NCBI GenBank assembly: GCA_907165065.1
Contig: OU015534.1
Location: 16,747,686-16,811,685, forward strand
Origin: Caprimulgus europaeus
Lineage: Eukaryota > Chordata > Aves > Caprimulgiformes > Caprimulgidae
Direction: 5' to 3'
Length of the DNA stretch: 64,000 nt
Below are positions 12,601 through 24,500 of this stretch, piece by piece; within the stretch, counting starts at the first letter, position 1, and each line of letters starts with the position of its first letter. Position numbers and translations under genes: made by a program. The notes beneath the pieces are model-generated. The model did no database searches and was not told the origin of the DNA. It saw nothing but the letters and a program-made list of their open reading frames with translations.

Positions 12601-15600
12601 GAGCGGTCGTGGACTGGCCCAATTTCCTGCAGAGCGCAGCGAAGGCCATAGGTATCAACTTCAAAGGTAAACAATTACCTTTTATTATCACACATGGCTT
12701 TAGCTCTACCAGTTTCAAATAGCACATAATCACAAGTCTGTGATAACATTTACTCCTGATGAGAGAAAATTTACCAAGTACTAAATTGCTGCTGAGATGA
12801 CGGGAACATGAGCCAGGCAGGAATTAACTCCGATGATGAGTCAGCAGACGTTAATGTCTTGCACCATGCTGGAGACATCTGCCGAGCCGTCCACTGTTGA
12901 ATCATCTTAAATATTTCTGTGTTATTACCCCTCCAGGAACAAGCATCAGAGAACTTTTGTGTCTCTGTGTTATATATGCATAAGCTATTTTAAAATAAAT
13001 ATATGCAGGCACATAACAAGTATATACGTTTAGGTATGTAGGTAATTTTCAGCTACGGGAAGGATGAGCAACCAGCAACTATTTAAAGTAAAACATGCAT
13101 GAAAATGCTAATAGCAATTGCCTACATTTGGTGCTTGGAAAGTGATAGCTTTGCTCAGTCGTGGCTCTGATGAGCCTGTGAGGGTGACCTCACATCCATG
13201 CTGTATGCCCCGAAAATTCATGCAGACTGGCCTGTCCAGGCTCTTGGAGGAGGAGCTAAAAGTTCACTGAAGGCTCCCCGTGTTTTGTAAATTAATCCCT
13301 CCAGAACAGCTGCAGGGTGCTGTGTTCAAGTGTACCACCATTTTGGCTTTTTCCATTTGTTTTTTTTTCCCCATATGCCCAGAATGTCAATATGTGGTTA
13401 GATAAATGTAGTACCTAGGCACAATCAATAGCTACAGATGAATTCAGTGGAGAGGGGCAAATGACTTCTTAAATGAAACCTTTTTTCACTGAAGGCACTG
13501 CAACTGTGCCATAATACGCTGTCCTCCTTCTGCAGCAGATCTTCAGCGGATGCTAAGAGAGTGGTGTATAACTGTGAGTGCCAAAGGACTTTACTCTGGA
13601 TGATGTGACCACTGCACAAAGGAAGAAGGCTGAGCTCTTATTTAGTAAATTCTTTGTTGCGTTCAGCTTAACTCACTGCAGCAAAACAACTCTAGTTTTA
13701 AAGTACATTGTCTGTTCTGGCCTTAATTAATTTAAACTTTTGTATACATAATTACCCAATTGCATGCACAAGAACTGCAGTAATTCAGTTACTGCATGTA
13801 AACTGCAAAGCTGCCTTTTTTGAAACTTTGAGGTCTGGAGGTCAAAAAGTTAATTCTAGTGAGATGTGTGAGGGTTGTCTGTGTTTGCCAAAAATTATTG
13901 TTTCGGGCATTCTGCAGTCTGAGTGTTACTGCTCCAACTCGTGTTTTTAAGGTTTCCCCACCCTCTGAATTTTCAGATGGAACTTAAAAAATACCCACCA
14001 CCCAACCCACAGAGTGTTTTGGAAAGCAGGGTGAGGGCAGGGTTGGCTGTTGCGGAGGGTACGTGGGAAGCACAAGCTGACAGCCGAGCTGGTGCCCCAC
14101 CGGTGCAGCCGTGGGGCTGGGGGAGTGGGCAGCCTCATATCCTCCCTCTCCTGTTCTCCTCCTCACTGCCGCTGATCCTGGGCTTAGTCTCTGCTTGAGG
14201 CAAGCCCATGGCTGCCTGCTATCTGATGGAGGTGCTCTGAGCATGTGTCCACCTCTTCCCAGGGCCTCGGGTGGGCACAGGTGCCCACCAGTCCCCGTTC
14301 ATGGTCCTGAGGACCTCAGGGCTTCTGAATATGTACGATGTTAGATGCTTAAAATAGCTCAAAGAAAATGATGTGAACATCCCCTGCATGCTGGGTTTTG
14401 CACTCAAACACTGCTTTTTCTAAAAATTAGCTCTAGCAACATATCTTGAGGTGCTCTAAAACAACAACTTACTATTTAATGAACATTAAGGGGGAATTAA
14501 ATTAATCTAAACAGTAGCTTGGTTTCAGACTTCTCAGTAGTAGCTGCACAAAAGTAAAGCAGTGTTTTTAGACCAAATAAGAAATCCATCCTTTGAGGAT
14601 TGGTTTACAGTCCTCCAGAATTTTCCATGAGGTTAATAAGCAAGTGAAATGTCCTGGTGGGAATGATCACATTCCTGCTACTGCCCAGTCATTAGAGTGG
14701 TATGTCAGGAGGTTTCAAGTAAGTCACCGTATTTTTTCTTCTACTGTGGAAGATGATGCGTCTCCATATTTATTTGAAAAGCTTTCTCCCATTTTCCTTT
14801 GCATGCTGAACTTCTTGGGCACAGTTCATTAACTCTTCCTGAAGTTCAAAATGGAGAATACATGCACCAGAACATTTTTGTCAATGGTTTCCAAAAACTA
14901 GGAATTTCCTGCCCAGCTACATCAGATCAGCCAACAACTTTGTAATTGCTAAAAAGAGCCTGTTGATTTTCCTCCCAAGTGTTTCAGCTGGCCTGGCTGA
15001 GCTTTCTCTTTTCCACTGTCTTGAGATGTTTCTCTCATTGTGCACTCTGCTGTATTTTTATGGTCAACATATCCTATAGCAAACAATTTCAGGCTGATGG
15101 CGGAAGGGAGATTGGATTCAGCTTAGAGATTTGAGCTCAGGACAGGGAGCCAGGAATGCCTCAGTTCCTGGATCAGATCTGCCACTAAATCAGGAATCCA
15201 CATAAAGCAAAGCCACATGATGAGCAATTGTATGATGATTTGATTTTCTGTGCAGAGGAGGAAGTGAGTGTTTGAATGTGGTTCTCTCCTTGGTGTAGCT
15301 GCTGCAACTGAAGCTGTGGCTACAGGTGGGCTGTGAGTGGGGAGCAGGGAGCAGGTTCCCTCCAAGGGGAGGTTGAAATTTGGGAGGCTGCTGTCTAACT
15401 GAGGACCAGGAGTTTTCACCAGAACGGTACTTGGACTGACGTCTCAGTGGTAAATGCAAATAAATTAGTTAAGTATGCTTGTATGAAATTTTCCTGCTGA
15501 AAAATTTGTTCTGTAAAAACATTTATACTGTATTCTTTATTGTCAGCTAATCCTGCCCAAACTCATTAAATGGCAGTGTGTGGGTTACTCACTGTCAGTG

Positions 15601-16253
15601 AAATTATCAAAGGCATTTTTCAGCTGGTGCACCAGGAAAGCATGTGCTTCAATGCCAACTAAAACAATAACGAGGAAATGTTATGATCAGACTTGACCAA
15701 ATGACCTTTCCCATTTTAGATTAGCTCTTAATTTCAGCGCAAGGGTCATCCTGTGAGAATACTTACAATAAGTCACTGCTCACCTCTCACATGAAAAAGA
15801 AGTGACTTATTAGAAATCTCACTGTACTCATTGCAGTTAATGAGATGTGGAAAGCTTTGTAATTTGATTTGCTGGACCATATGCTGTAAAGGGATACTGC
15901 TGATTTCATTCCTCCACATTTAATTTAAGCAGTATGCAATGGCTTCTTCGTATGGCTACTTATATAATAAAAATTAACTTGAAGTATAAAAAAAAATACA
16001 CCATTGTGGGGTTTATTACTCTATGTGGTTGAGTTTCAAGTGTTTTTCATTGAAACATCTGTAAGTAATGTGTAGGTCTAATTTTAAATCCTGGCAAATA
16101 ATTTCCATTTAACATTTGGTTTTACTGACAGGCTTGGAGCGATGGTTTTCAGAGCTTGTCAGTAACAGATATGTATTTTCAAAGATAAACATTTTTGTAA
16201 TTGAAGATAACTGTAATTCAATACCTGCTTTTCCCATCCCTCTTGTATTTTAG
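6601..16253. other. Noncoding DNA with alternating GC-rich patches
   Basis: I see no supported gene. GC-rich patches lie near 7370-7720, 8100-8240, 10540-10940, 12060-12330, 12540-12650 and 14020-14320, separated by AT-rich DNA. The stretch at 8570-9560 is strongly AT-rich with many TAAT/ATTA cores. The AT-rich block 6640-7000, directly downstream of the CpG island, may hold regulatory sequence. A weak splice-like pair surrounds about 50 bases at 11121-11172 (TTTTCCAG acceptor, ACA/GTAAGC donor) and is probably chance. Open frames in the patches (for example 164 codons at 7405-7899 plus) show no recognisable domain. Confidence 0.6.
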
Positions 16254-16394
16254 CAGTCGCAAGCAGCGACGCAGACACTCGTCCCCTCTCCCTGCAGAGC
16301 CTGGCCATGGCAGCAGCACTGTGGCAGTGCAGGCTGTCCCTCATGGCCGGTCCCAGACGTGTGCTGCGTGGGGCTGCGTGGGGCGTTTGACAGT
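16254..16394 (+). other. Splice-bounded candidate exon (unproven)
   Basis: A good acceptor (pyrimidine-rich tract ending in TATTTTAG at 16246-16253) and a good donor (GTGAGT at 16395-16400) enclose 141 bases, an exact multiple of three. One plus-strand frame is open throughout. Its product starts RKQRRRHSSPLP and then becomes Gly/Ser/Ala-rich, and a stop follows directly after the donor in that frame. I recognise no family. The segment lies just upstream of the CpG cluster at 16470-16830. It could be an exon of a noncoding transcript or a chance pairing of splice-like signals. Confidence 0.2.
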
Positions 16395-16469
16395 GTGAGT
16401 GCAGCTGTGCCTGTGAGCTCACCCCCTGAGAGGAGAAGGTGACAGTGTTGGGAGATTGTGAGCTCCCCG

Positions 16470-16830
16470 AGGATGTCTCCTCCAGAGATGTCCCTCGGGA
16501 CACGTTGCAGGGGACAGTTACCTCCGGCGGGTGGGTTTGGGCCTCAGCCCCGGGCGGAGCTTGGCCTCATGCCACAGCTCAGCAGCACAGGCCGCGCTCT
16601 CGGGGCCAAGCGTGCTCGCTTGTACGGCAGCGGCTCACCAGCAAGGCTTCATTTCAGGTTATTTGAATTCAGCTGCAGACAAAATGAAACAGCTCGAACA
16701 GGCAGGCTGGCCTGCATAGCCCGTAAAAGTGAAAACCAAGCTGACTTGTCGGCGCGTGTCGCGCTGCCCGGCGAGGGTTTGCGCGCTTCTCTGGTCACGG
16801 TGCTTCGTGTGAGAGCCTGGCCAAGGTCGG
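16470..16830. promoter_or_regulatory. Weak CpG-rich cluster
   Basis: CpG is several times denser here than in the surroundings. The densest part is about 16749-16800, where roughly ten CpGs fall in 60 bases. It is smaller and less uniform than the island at 6 kb and is interrupted by AT-rich DNA at 16660-16735. A 133-codon plus-strand frame crosses it (16458-16859), with overlapping frames in other registers, which fits GC-rich chance. It may be a minor or alternative promoter, a CpG-rich enhancer, or an eroding island. Confidence 0.35.
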
Positions 16831-18109
16831 TGCTGGAAATACCTGGTATGAGGCAATGAAAGATCACTTTGGAAGTAAAATATTAAGATTCTTTTCAAAA
16901 AGAAGTCCCGGAAGGCTAGAGATGCAGCAGACTCACTGATTTCACCTGAAATAATGCCAGAGCATTATTTGCAATTAATGCCATCATGTCCACAAGCTCT
17001 AAATACGAGGACTGTGTGTTTTAATCTAACCCTTTGGTTAAATTTGAGATCAGGCCAAGCAATCTTGTTAAGTGAAGTTGCCAGGTGTGGGGGAGCATGG
17101 CAAGGGGGGCCCTGGTCCTGCACTATGGCCTCACACCGCGGCAGGGCTGCAGCAGCTAGGGAAACGCCATTTTGTAAGGTGCACGGCAAGGGGACAGCGC
17201 CCATTTGTGTCCCCCTCACTCCGTCTCTCCCTTCTTCTGAGCTTTATTGTTTCTTCACCACAATTTAAAAAACAAATTTAATTCTGCTTTCAGTGAGAAA
17301 TAATAATAGTACATTATTTCCCTCAGACCCAGACTGTCATCTTGTTGAACCCTGAACTGCAGCAGCAGAAAATTGGGTTTCAATGTGGGGGGATTGGCCG
17401 TGGCCAGAGGAGCCGGAGGTAGGCTGGTGCGGGGCTCTGTGCCGGCCGGTGGGAGCACAGGGACCTCTGCTCCCTCACAGCGCCGTGCTGAGCACACAGG
17501 AAAGCACATCAGCGTTACCCAAATTTAACAGCTCTACATTTAGAGGCAGATGTGTCCTTGCTACCAAAGACAACCTGTTTCTTTTTAATTTGGAAACTGC
17601 CTTTGATGCCTCGTGATGGGCTGTGATGTGGGTTCAGTGGCTGAACTGAAGACGTGGGCTCAAGCCAGACCTCTGTGTTTCTCGAGTCTGAGTCCTCCTT
17701 GGCAGGGACCCTGCCAGGGATCAAAACACAGGCCCTTCGTGCATGGACCTCTGGATTAAAAAAATAACAACAAAATCAGGTTTCAATTTTAACACGTCCC
17801 TGTTTTCTTTCATTAGAAGTTTTGAAATGCTTCTGAGGAGGTTGGTGATAGTCATAATCTCAGCTACAGTGATTTCTCATAAACATTGAGAGAAACTGCA
17901 GCTTTACTGAATATAGTGTCTGTTTTAAATGGCTGGTGGTTCACTTGTTTTTAATATGAGTACAAGCAGAGGCAAGTAAAATCTAATGAAAGTGCTTAGA
18001 AGATTTTGTTTTGATACCCCACAGCAGCCCTGCTTTATACTGAAGAGGGAAAAGACTTCTTTATAGCTGGGCCTGCAGAAGCCAGAAATTTAATCTCGCT
18101 CCACAACTT
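16831..18109. other. Noncoding DNA, nothing recognised
   Basis: This is AT-rich DNA with one GC-rich patch at about 17080-17480. Overlapping short frames on both strands in that patch have no domain signature. I see no repeat family and no RNA gene. Confidence 0.6.
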
Positions 18110-18370
18110 ATTTTATTTCATTTTTAATTTACTCTTGCATTACCCTGACCCTTTTCTATAGCTTTTGACGCCTGGTGCTTAATTACTTATCATTAGCAAT
18201 GTACATGGGGGCCTTCCTGCATATTTATAAATGTGATCATTAGTACATGGGAAGACAAAGACTTCTTTAAGACCGTCATTAGTTATTCTGTTTTCATTGA
18301 AATGTTCATTAGAGAATCTACCCACCTGGTTAAATAATTATAATTAAGAATTGGTAATCTCTTTTGCATT
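18110..18370. promoter_or_regulatory. AT-rich block with homeodomain cores, possible enhancer
   Basis: The block is dense in TAAT/ATTA cores, including TTAATTAC near 18179 and AATAATTATAATTAAG near 18333. It lacks simple-repeat structure and lacks the base runs typical of decayed retrotransposons. Such composition is common in conserved noncoding elements that bind homeodomain, LIM and POU factors near developmental genes. Conservation cannot be judged from one genome, so this is inference from motif density alone. Confidence 0.25.
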
Positions 18371-18526
18371 TTTAACTTGATCTTCAGGATGTGTGTGCGT
18401 AGCTAAAGGAACCTTGTTTGGCCATCTTACTAACTTTTCTTTTTGATTTGAATTGTCAAGTAGATTTAAATGCTGTGTTTTGGAACTGTACACCCTAGGA
18501 ACGATTTATGGAAAGATAGGTTATTT

Positions 18527-18554
18527 AAAAAAAAGAAAGAAAGAAAGAAAGAAA
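18527..18554 (+). repeat. A8 followed by (GAAA)5 microsatellite
   Basis: Eight A residues run into five perfect GAAA units. No retrotransposon body is visible upstream that would make this a poly-A tail remnant. It is likely length-polymorphic. Confidence 0.9.
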
Positions 18555-18576
18555 TCAACCCAGCAATTATCTCCAA

Positions 18577-18616
18577 ATTCATTAACTGTGCACTGGATTC
18601 ATTAACTGCGCACTGG
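18577..18616 (+). repeat. 20-bp tandem duplication
   Basis: The 20-base unit beginning ATTCATTAACTG and ending CACTGG occurs twice in direct succession (18577-18596 and 18597-18616). The copies differ at one base (GTG versus GCG). It lies 22 bases beyond the GAAA microsatellite, so a local slippage or break-repair event may explain both. Confidence 0.9.
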
Positions 18617-18989
18617 CAGCAAGAGGTTGTATAAGCCACTTACTGTAACGCGCAGTATGGAGTTAAAACAAAATGTCACAGGAGCCTGGTTTCTCTGCCC
18701 TGACTGTGGTGCTCGCTGCAGACACCCAGACTGCGGGAGAAGACTTACAGAAAGGTATCGTTTCTGTGTCACGGTATCACCTAGAAATGCTGACAGTGAA
18801 CGCGATGGTGTCAGTCCTCCTGCTCTCAGCCGTTGTGGGGAGCTGGTGGGAAACCCGTCCAAAATGTATGCGAGAGCCCGTCTGCTTCAAGGCTGCAGGG
18901 AAGGGAGCGCATCACTGTGGCGGCTGGCACAGGGAGGGCTCACCTCTGGTAAACCACAGCGACGGGAAGAGCTTGTCAGTGGCATCAAT
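18617..18989. other. GC-richer patch, no gene supported
   Basis: A 155-codon plus-strand frame (18627-19094) spans this patch and includes Cys pairs that superficially suggest a zinc-binding segment. Overlapping frames on the same and opposite strand, and the lack of a recognisable fold, argue for chance. A consensus-like donor (GTAAGT) lies on the minus strand near 18640 with no matching acceptor found. Confidence 0.5.
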
Positions 18990-19570
18990 ATAATCTGTAA
19001 ACAATTAAGCAGCTACTGCTCATTCAGGGCAGTTTTGAAAAGCAAAGGAAGTCTGCAATCAGTTACATCTCCAATTACCATAAAAATATATTAGCCATTC
19101 ATTCATTTATTAATGATTCATCAGTTAACCACACATAATGAGCAAATAATTAGCAATGCTGTACGGTTGCCAAAATTGAAGAAGTGTTGGCATTTTAAAG
19201 ATGAAAGGTTGCATTTATGTAAAAAGTCGGGTGGTGATAAAGTTAATACAGAAGATAATTATAAAAGTGGCTGTCCTATTTTAGAGGCTGAGGTCCCGCA
19301 AAACTTGCCTAATTGAACTGAAATTAATATTCTTCAAAAGCACGCGTGTTACTGCACACTAGCGGCTGCATTTACTCGGAGCTCTCCCTTCAGTAAGGTA
19401 CATCGCACAATACAAGTTAATAAAATGCCAGACAGCAAGACTGTGTTCTTTGTTTGCTTGGTTCAGGGCCTTGTGGAAAACAATAAATTGCATTCATGTC
19501 AGCCGAGGCCCATCCCTTTGCTAATTACCGTTTGGTGCTGAAATGACTTCTGTGAAATTGGGAGCATGAA
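18990..19570. promoter_or_regulatory. Enhancer-like AT-rich block
   Basis: TAAT/ATTA cores cluster at 19100-19165 (TTATTAATGATT, CATAATGAG, AAATAATTAG). A RUNX-type AACCACA sits among them near 19128, and GCTAATTACC appears near 19518. The sequence is complex rather than simple-repeat, and no transposon signature is seen. Together with 18110-18370 it is the strongest candidate here for a conserved developmental enhancer. This rests on motif reading only. Confidence 0.3.
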
Positions 19571-20957
19571 GAAACACACAGCTGTACAAGGGAGGCTTTT
19601 CAGACTACGGCAGTAAATGTGAGATAGGCCTTAGGCGCACAGATGTTAAAACAGTGAATTCCCCTACAGATTACACTAATGGAAACCCTGTCAGGGTAAG
19701 TCAAATCCGGGGTCTGTGGTCAAAATCTAATTAATGTTCCTGTACTTAAAAAGAATATGTATGCCTGGAGGTGATGAAGAATGTATAAGAAACTCGCTTG
19801 TTTGTAAAATGGCTTGTGTGGATGGCAAGCGCCGCTGAACCCTTCCTTACGAGGTAACACCTGCTGAAGGAGCTGCTTATGCCACTTGGTGCAGCGCTGC
19901 GGGCACCGGGCTCGACCCCTCTTGGAAGTCCTGCACGAAAAAGGCTGTTCACTCCTGGGCTGCCTCCCCAGGGGACACCCACTGCCGTCACTAAACGCCC
20001 CCTCTTTGTTTGGTGCGACCGAGTGGTGTCAGCACGGCTGTTTGGGAAGTTCTTGTAGCTGAAGACGTAAGAACGGGCCATCTCCGCTTTGTTTTTTTGA
20101 GCAAAAACAAAGGCTCACCCATCTAGGTGGAGCTTGAGGACACTGCTGGGGCTCTTACAGCGCTTTCACAGCTGCACTGTGCATGGCCTGTGCAATAACA
20201 GAGGAAATTAATTTATAATGCAACAATCTCTTCATTTTCACAAGCACAGAAATTCCCCTAAATACTTAAAATAACACTCAGAGTGGGACAGACCTTAAAT
20301 TTTGAATAAATGAAACCCTAATCCAGTGTGTTGCTGAAACAAGTTTGTTATTAAAGAAATAAATTTGAAACAGCAAGAGGTTTGAGAATTTTGGATTTAA
20401 TTATTTAAATCTACTTAAGATAACTCTCTAGCACTGTATTTGGGTTTCCTGTTGAGAGCATGTGTTCCAGGAAACGTATCCCACCCAATGCCTTGGAAAT
20501 ATTAACTTTCTCATGCTACAGTGGTTTAAACAGTAGAGACAAATAATTATTATTACAATAAGGCAAGATATTGAATGGCAGCTTGACGATATTTCCTGGA
20601 TGCATCCTGTCATGAAAACTGCACAGCCCTGTTCAGGGTTTTGGAGAGACCGCTGCTCTCCTTGGCTAAATGGTGCATGTAATGCGTCTCCAAATGCTCT
20701 TCAGGAAAGTGAGAGAGTAGTTCTCTTAGTGTCACAGAACCAGCCATGACCAACAGTATCTTACCCAGCAGGTTTGCGATTGTAAGGTAATCTGAGGTAT
20801 TATATGTTTTTTAATAGATAAATATTGTGAATTGGACTTTGTTCATTGTTGATTGTGATACTTCAGTTAAAATCTGACATTTCATCTTTAGGATGTAAGA
20901 TTGTCTCCTAATGTGGCATAGATCAAGAAGGCAATGAATCTACTTGTTCTTTTGTAG

Positions 20958-20999
20958 GGCCATAACAGGAGCTTTCTGGATCCTGAGTCTGCATTTAGG
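20958..20999 (+). other. Splice-bounded 42-base segment, microexon-like
   Basis: An acceptor (pyrimidine-rich, ending TCTTTTGTAG) and a good donor (AGG/GTAAGA) enclose 42 bases, exactly 14 codons. In the first frame they read GHNRSFLDPESAFR with no stop; a second frame is also open. Microexons of this size exist in neuronal genes, but I do not recognise this peptide, and splice-like pairs this close occur by chance. Confidence 0.15.
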
Positions 21000-21489
21000 G
21001 TAAGAACCAGACAAATGTATTCAAGATGTCCCTGATCTGAACAAAACCCAGGAGAGGAACAAGAACCGGAGAGGCATTCCTTGTCTGTGTCCACAGCCAC
21101 AACTCGAGCACTGGGGAAGCTGACAATGTGTAAGGATGGTGTTCAACCAAAACCCAAAAGATTTGCCTGACTGTCCTCATTCAAGCATGCTCACTGACTT
21201 ACCTTGAGGTTATTAACAATATTTTCTATTATAAATATTTTTAAATTTTGTTTTCAAGAAAAGATAGTTGCACAAATACTTTTTTCTTAAGAAATAATGT
21301 CTATGTTTATGTGTTACATGAGGTGGATGTTGGTTTAAAACTTAGTTCTTGCTTAAGAGATATCTTTCAGTCCACTGAAAGGGGTTGATTAGTGTCCCCT
21401 AGATGAACTATTTTTTTCCCTCTGTTGCTTTGACCCATTGATTTAATTAAGGTCTAATAAAGAGAGGGCTGAAAGATTGTTAAAAATCC

Positions 21490-21504
21490 TTTTTTTTTTT
21501 TTTT
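21490..21504 (+). repeat. T15 homopolymer
   Basis: Fifteen consecutive T residues are followed by CTTCTCACAG, which together form a textbook splice acceptor on the plus strand. No supported exon follows; the next frame closes after about 17 codons. Confidence 0.85.
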
Positions 21505-24500
21505 CTTCTCACAGACTTGACCTATGCTGATCTGTCAGTGTATTTTTTGACTTGCACATGCCCTCTTTAATATGTAATCACAGTGATACAGAGGTTGCCT
21601 TCCTTAAAGCCAGTTGTTTTTTCCCTCAGTGGTAGGTCAGATTTAATTTTGGCTTTAACCAAAACAAATGCTTTTCTGGAGACCTTTTATTTTAGTGAAA
21701 ATAAGTAATGAAAAAATAGCCAAAGCAAGTCACAGTATCAAAAGGAAAGACCTTGGAAAGTTTAGTGGTGACCCTTTCTTTCTCTGTTTCCTTTCCCATC
21801 ATCCTCTTGCCAGCAGAGAGGGAGAAAGAGAAATGAAAACTCTGGGTTTGCTTTCCAATTAAGTAACAAGAATGAATGGAAGGTTATGAAACGTGGGGGG
21901 TTTTTCACCGAAAACGCTTGCTACCTTTCAACTCCGTGCCTTGCCGCGGTCAGTGTTAATGCTCAAAAAAATGCTTCACACTGCTTGTCATATTGCCAAC
22001 CTTCCCTTTTCCTTTCCCTTCTCCTCCTACCAGCTCTGCAGTTTGCTGCTCTAGGGTGAGAAGACCTTTTCTCAGCACGCTAATTTTGCTGCTGAGCAGG
22101 CCCATCTGTATCTTGTAAAAGGGAGATTACCAGGAAAGTGCACCCTCTCCCCACTCTGCTTCTGTGGTGAGAGAGGACTTCTGGTGCTGGGACTCCCGGC
22201 TGTGCCAGGACAGCAACAACCATCTTCAGAAGAATAAAAAAGGGAAAAAAGCCTCAGCTGCAACTTCAAGGAATGGCTCTAATGTGCTATTTGTGGCTTG
22301 AAAGAACAGTATTGCTGTCCACAGTGCCAGTTTGTGATTGTGAACCTTCTTTGATGGCTCTCATGCTCAGATTTCCATGCTGCAGCTTGTTAGCAGGAGA
22401 GCTGCCTGCAGGCCTGTGGTAGGTTTGCAGTACAGCAGGATGTGCACTAAAATAAAAATCTGGTTAGTGGTGGTGTGATCCCAGTGCTGGCTGGGCACTG
22501 GCTATTAAACCTGGATGAGAATAAGCCACCTGGACTTTGGGACTCCTGGGATGTGAGCACTAAAACAGGTATATAAAACTTACTGTGTTCAATGGGATTT
22601 AGGCACCTGCTTAAAGTTAAGCGCTTGTTTAGAGAGTTTCCTGAATGAAAGCCTGACAATTGTGCCCAAGAGTAACTTTGAAATTAGTTTTAATTTGCTC
22701 ATCATAGCCAGCTGTCATGAGTCTGTGTAAAAAGGGTTTGATTTTGAAAAGATGAAAGGCTTTCCAGGCCCTTGGCTTTCATGTAAGCACCCTTCCTGGA
22801 TGACCAGCACCCTGCTGAGCTAAAGCAGCCCTGCTCAGCCCTGTTTTTACTCCTCCGTGGTCCCGCTGGGGCTGCAGTGCCAGCCCAGCACTCTGCAAAG
22901 CAAACTGCCCTGCCAGCAACTGAAATAGCTCGACTGCTCCTCACCAGCCACGTGCCATTTGAGGCAACCTCTGCAGGCTGCGACAGAGGAAGAGAAAGTC
23001 CACACTGTATTTAGTAGGTGAGTGCAAAGGGAAATTAGGGGAGTGAGGGAGCGGAGATTTGTGTCCAATTGGAAGAGTCAACTGGACATCCCACTCAGAA
23101 ACGTAGCCGGCACTAACTCCTTTTGTGTCATGGTATGTCAGAAAGCTTCAAGAGCTTTTTCTTTTAGGATTTTTTTCCCCTTTTTAACCTCTTCTTTCTT
23201 ACAACAGAGTTTGAGGGTAAATTTGAAAATAAATGTAATGTTACACTTAGAGCAACCAGCTTCAAAGGAAAAACAAAATCCAAAAAATTACTACTTAATT
23301 CTGTATGTGCACATGTTTACATGCATCATCTACTTAAGGCAAGCAGGACTGTGCCTGTGTAGCTGAGAGTTATTTTTTTGCTCAGATATATGGTTAATTA
23401 ATCAATGGATGATATCACTGTTCTGTAGCTCTTGAAAAGATTAAATTTGCAATGAAAACATTTTTAAGGCATTCTTTTTAGAGTCCTTAGGTAATTAAGC
23501 TGAAGTGCATGTACATTTCCATATATAAATGTACTGGAACAGTGGTAGCTGATGTAGTAGCTAAGGTCAGGTAGAAACCAGCCTTTCATTTAGAGTCTTT
23601 TTTCCAGTACCTCACTCAAAACCTCCCTAAATCTAAATTAATCTTCCAGAAATTTATGGGAAATTTGGTTTATGAGGGGAAAAAAAGGTCTTACATTATT
23701 ACCATAGTCTATCATTCTTCCCTTGGCGTGACTCCATTCATTTTGCAATGTGTGGCTCTTCAGCATTGCCATGACTGAACTCCAGAAGACTTTTTCTGGA
23801 ATAAAGCATATCATGGGAATGGTCACATTGGGGTGCCCCCACCAAGGCAGGAGCAGAGGCTCAGCCCTGCCTGGCTGCAGTCTGGGGGCCTGGGGACAGG
23901 TGTATGGGAAGCCTTTGCCTGGCCCACAAGAAGGGACTTGGGGACAGCACAGTGCTAGAGGCAGCTGCGACAAACCTGGGAGCAAACCTGGTTCTGCTGC
24001 TGTGCCCTGCTGCAGCGATGCTCTGCCCTGCTCCCCTCCCCAAAAACCCCTGCTCCAGGCTGCAGCTTCCCTCTCTGCCTCCCAAAGCCGTTCCCTCCTT
24101 TGCAGTCTTGGTTCCTCTTCTCCTTGCCAAGTACACTGACTCCAGCCTGATCTGAAAGTTAATTTTAACAAATAACATCTTGGGCTGAGCCAAGTTAGGA
24201 TCTGGAGATAGGACACACTGCGGGAAGGGAGCAGGGTGGGGGATGTAAGAGAGCATGAACGCTCAGCCTTGTAATATGTGTGAGAGCTGATGCTCTCTGA
24301 GCAATTGAGTGCTTATTATTATTTCTCTTGGATAGGTCACCTGGGAGTGGAGGAATTTTTCATTTTAAATTAAAAAGAAATCTTTTATAATGCTCATTTC
24401 TGAAAGGAAAAAGAAAAACAACAAAAAAACCACCACCTCATCATGGAAGCAATTAGATGAAGGACACATTGAAAGGAGTGATTAGTTGTTAATTTTTGAG

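Noticed and set aside
18627..19094. 155-codon plus-strand frame with Cys pairs
   Set aside because: No family resemblance; the second half runs into AT-rich enhancer-like DNA, and competing frames overlap it.
21515..21575. Possible exon after a perfect acceptor (T15 tract then CACAG) whose frame includes LTYADL, like an immune-receptor tyrosine motif
   Set aside because: The frame closes after about 17 codons, no donor or poly-A context supports a terminal exon, and six residues are too few for a family call.
23638..24216. 192-codon minus-strand frame
   Set aside because: It depends on a GC-rich core with frames open on both strands, is mostly low-information Gly/Pro/Leu/Gln, and has no domain or splice support.
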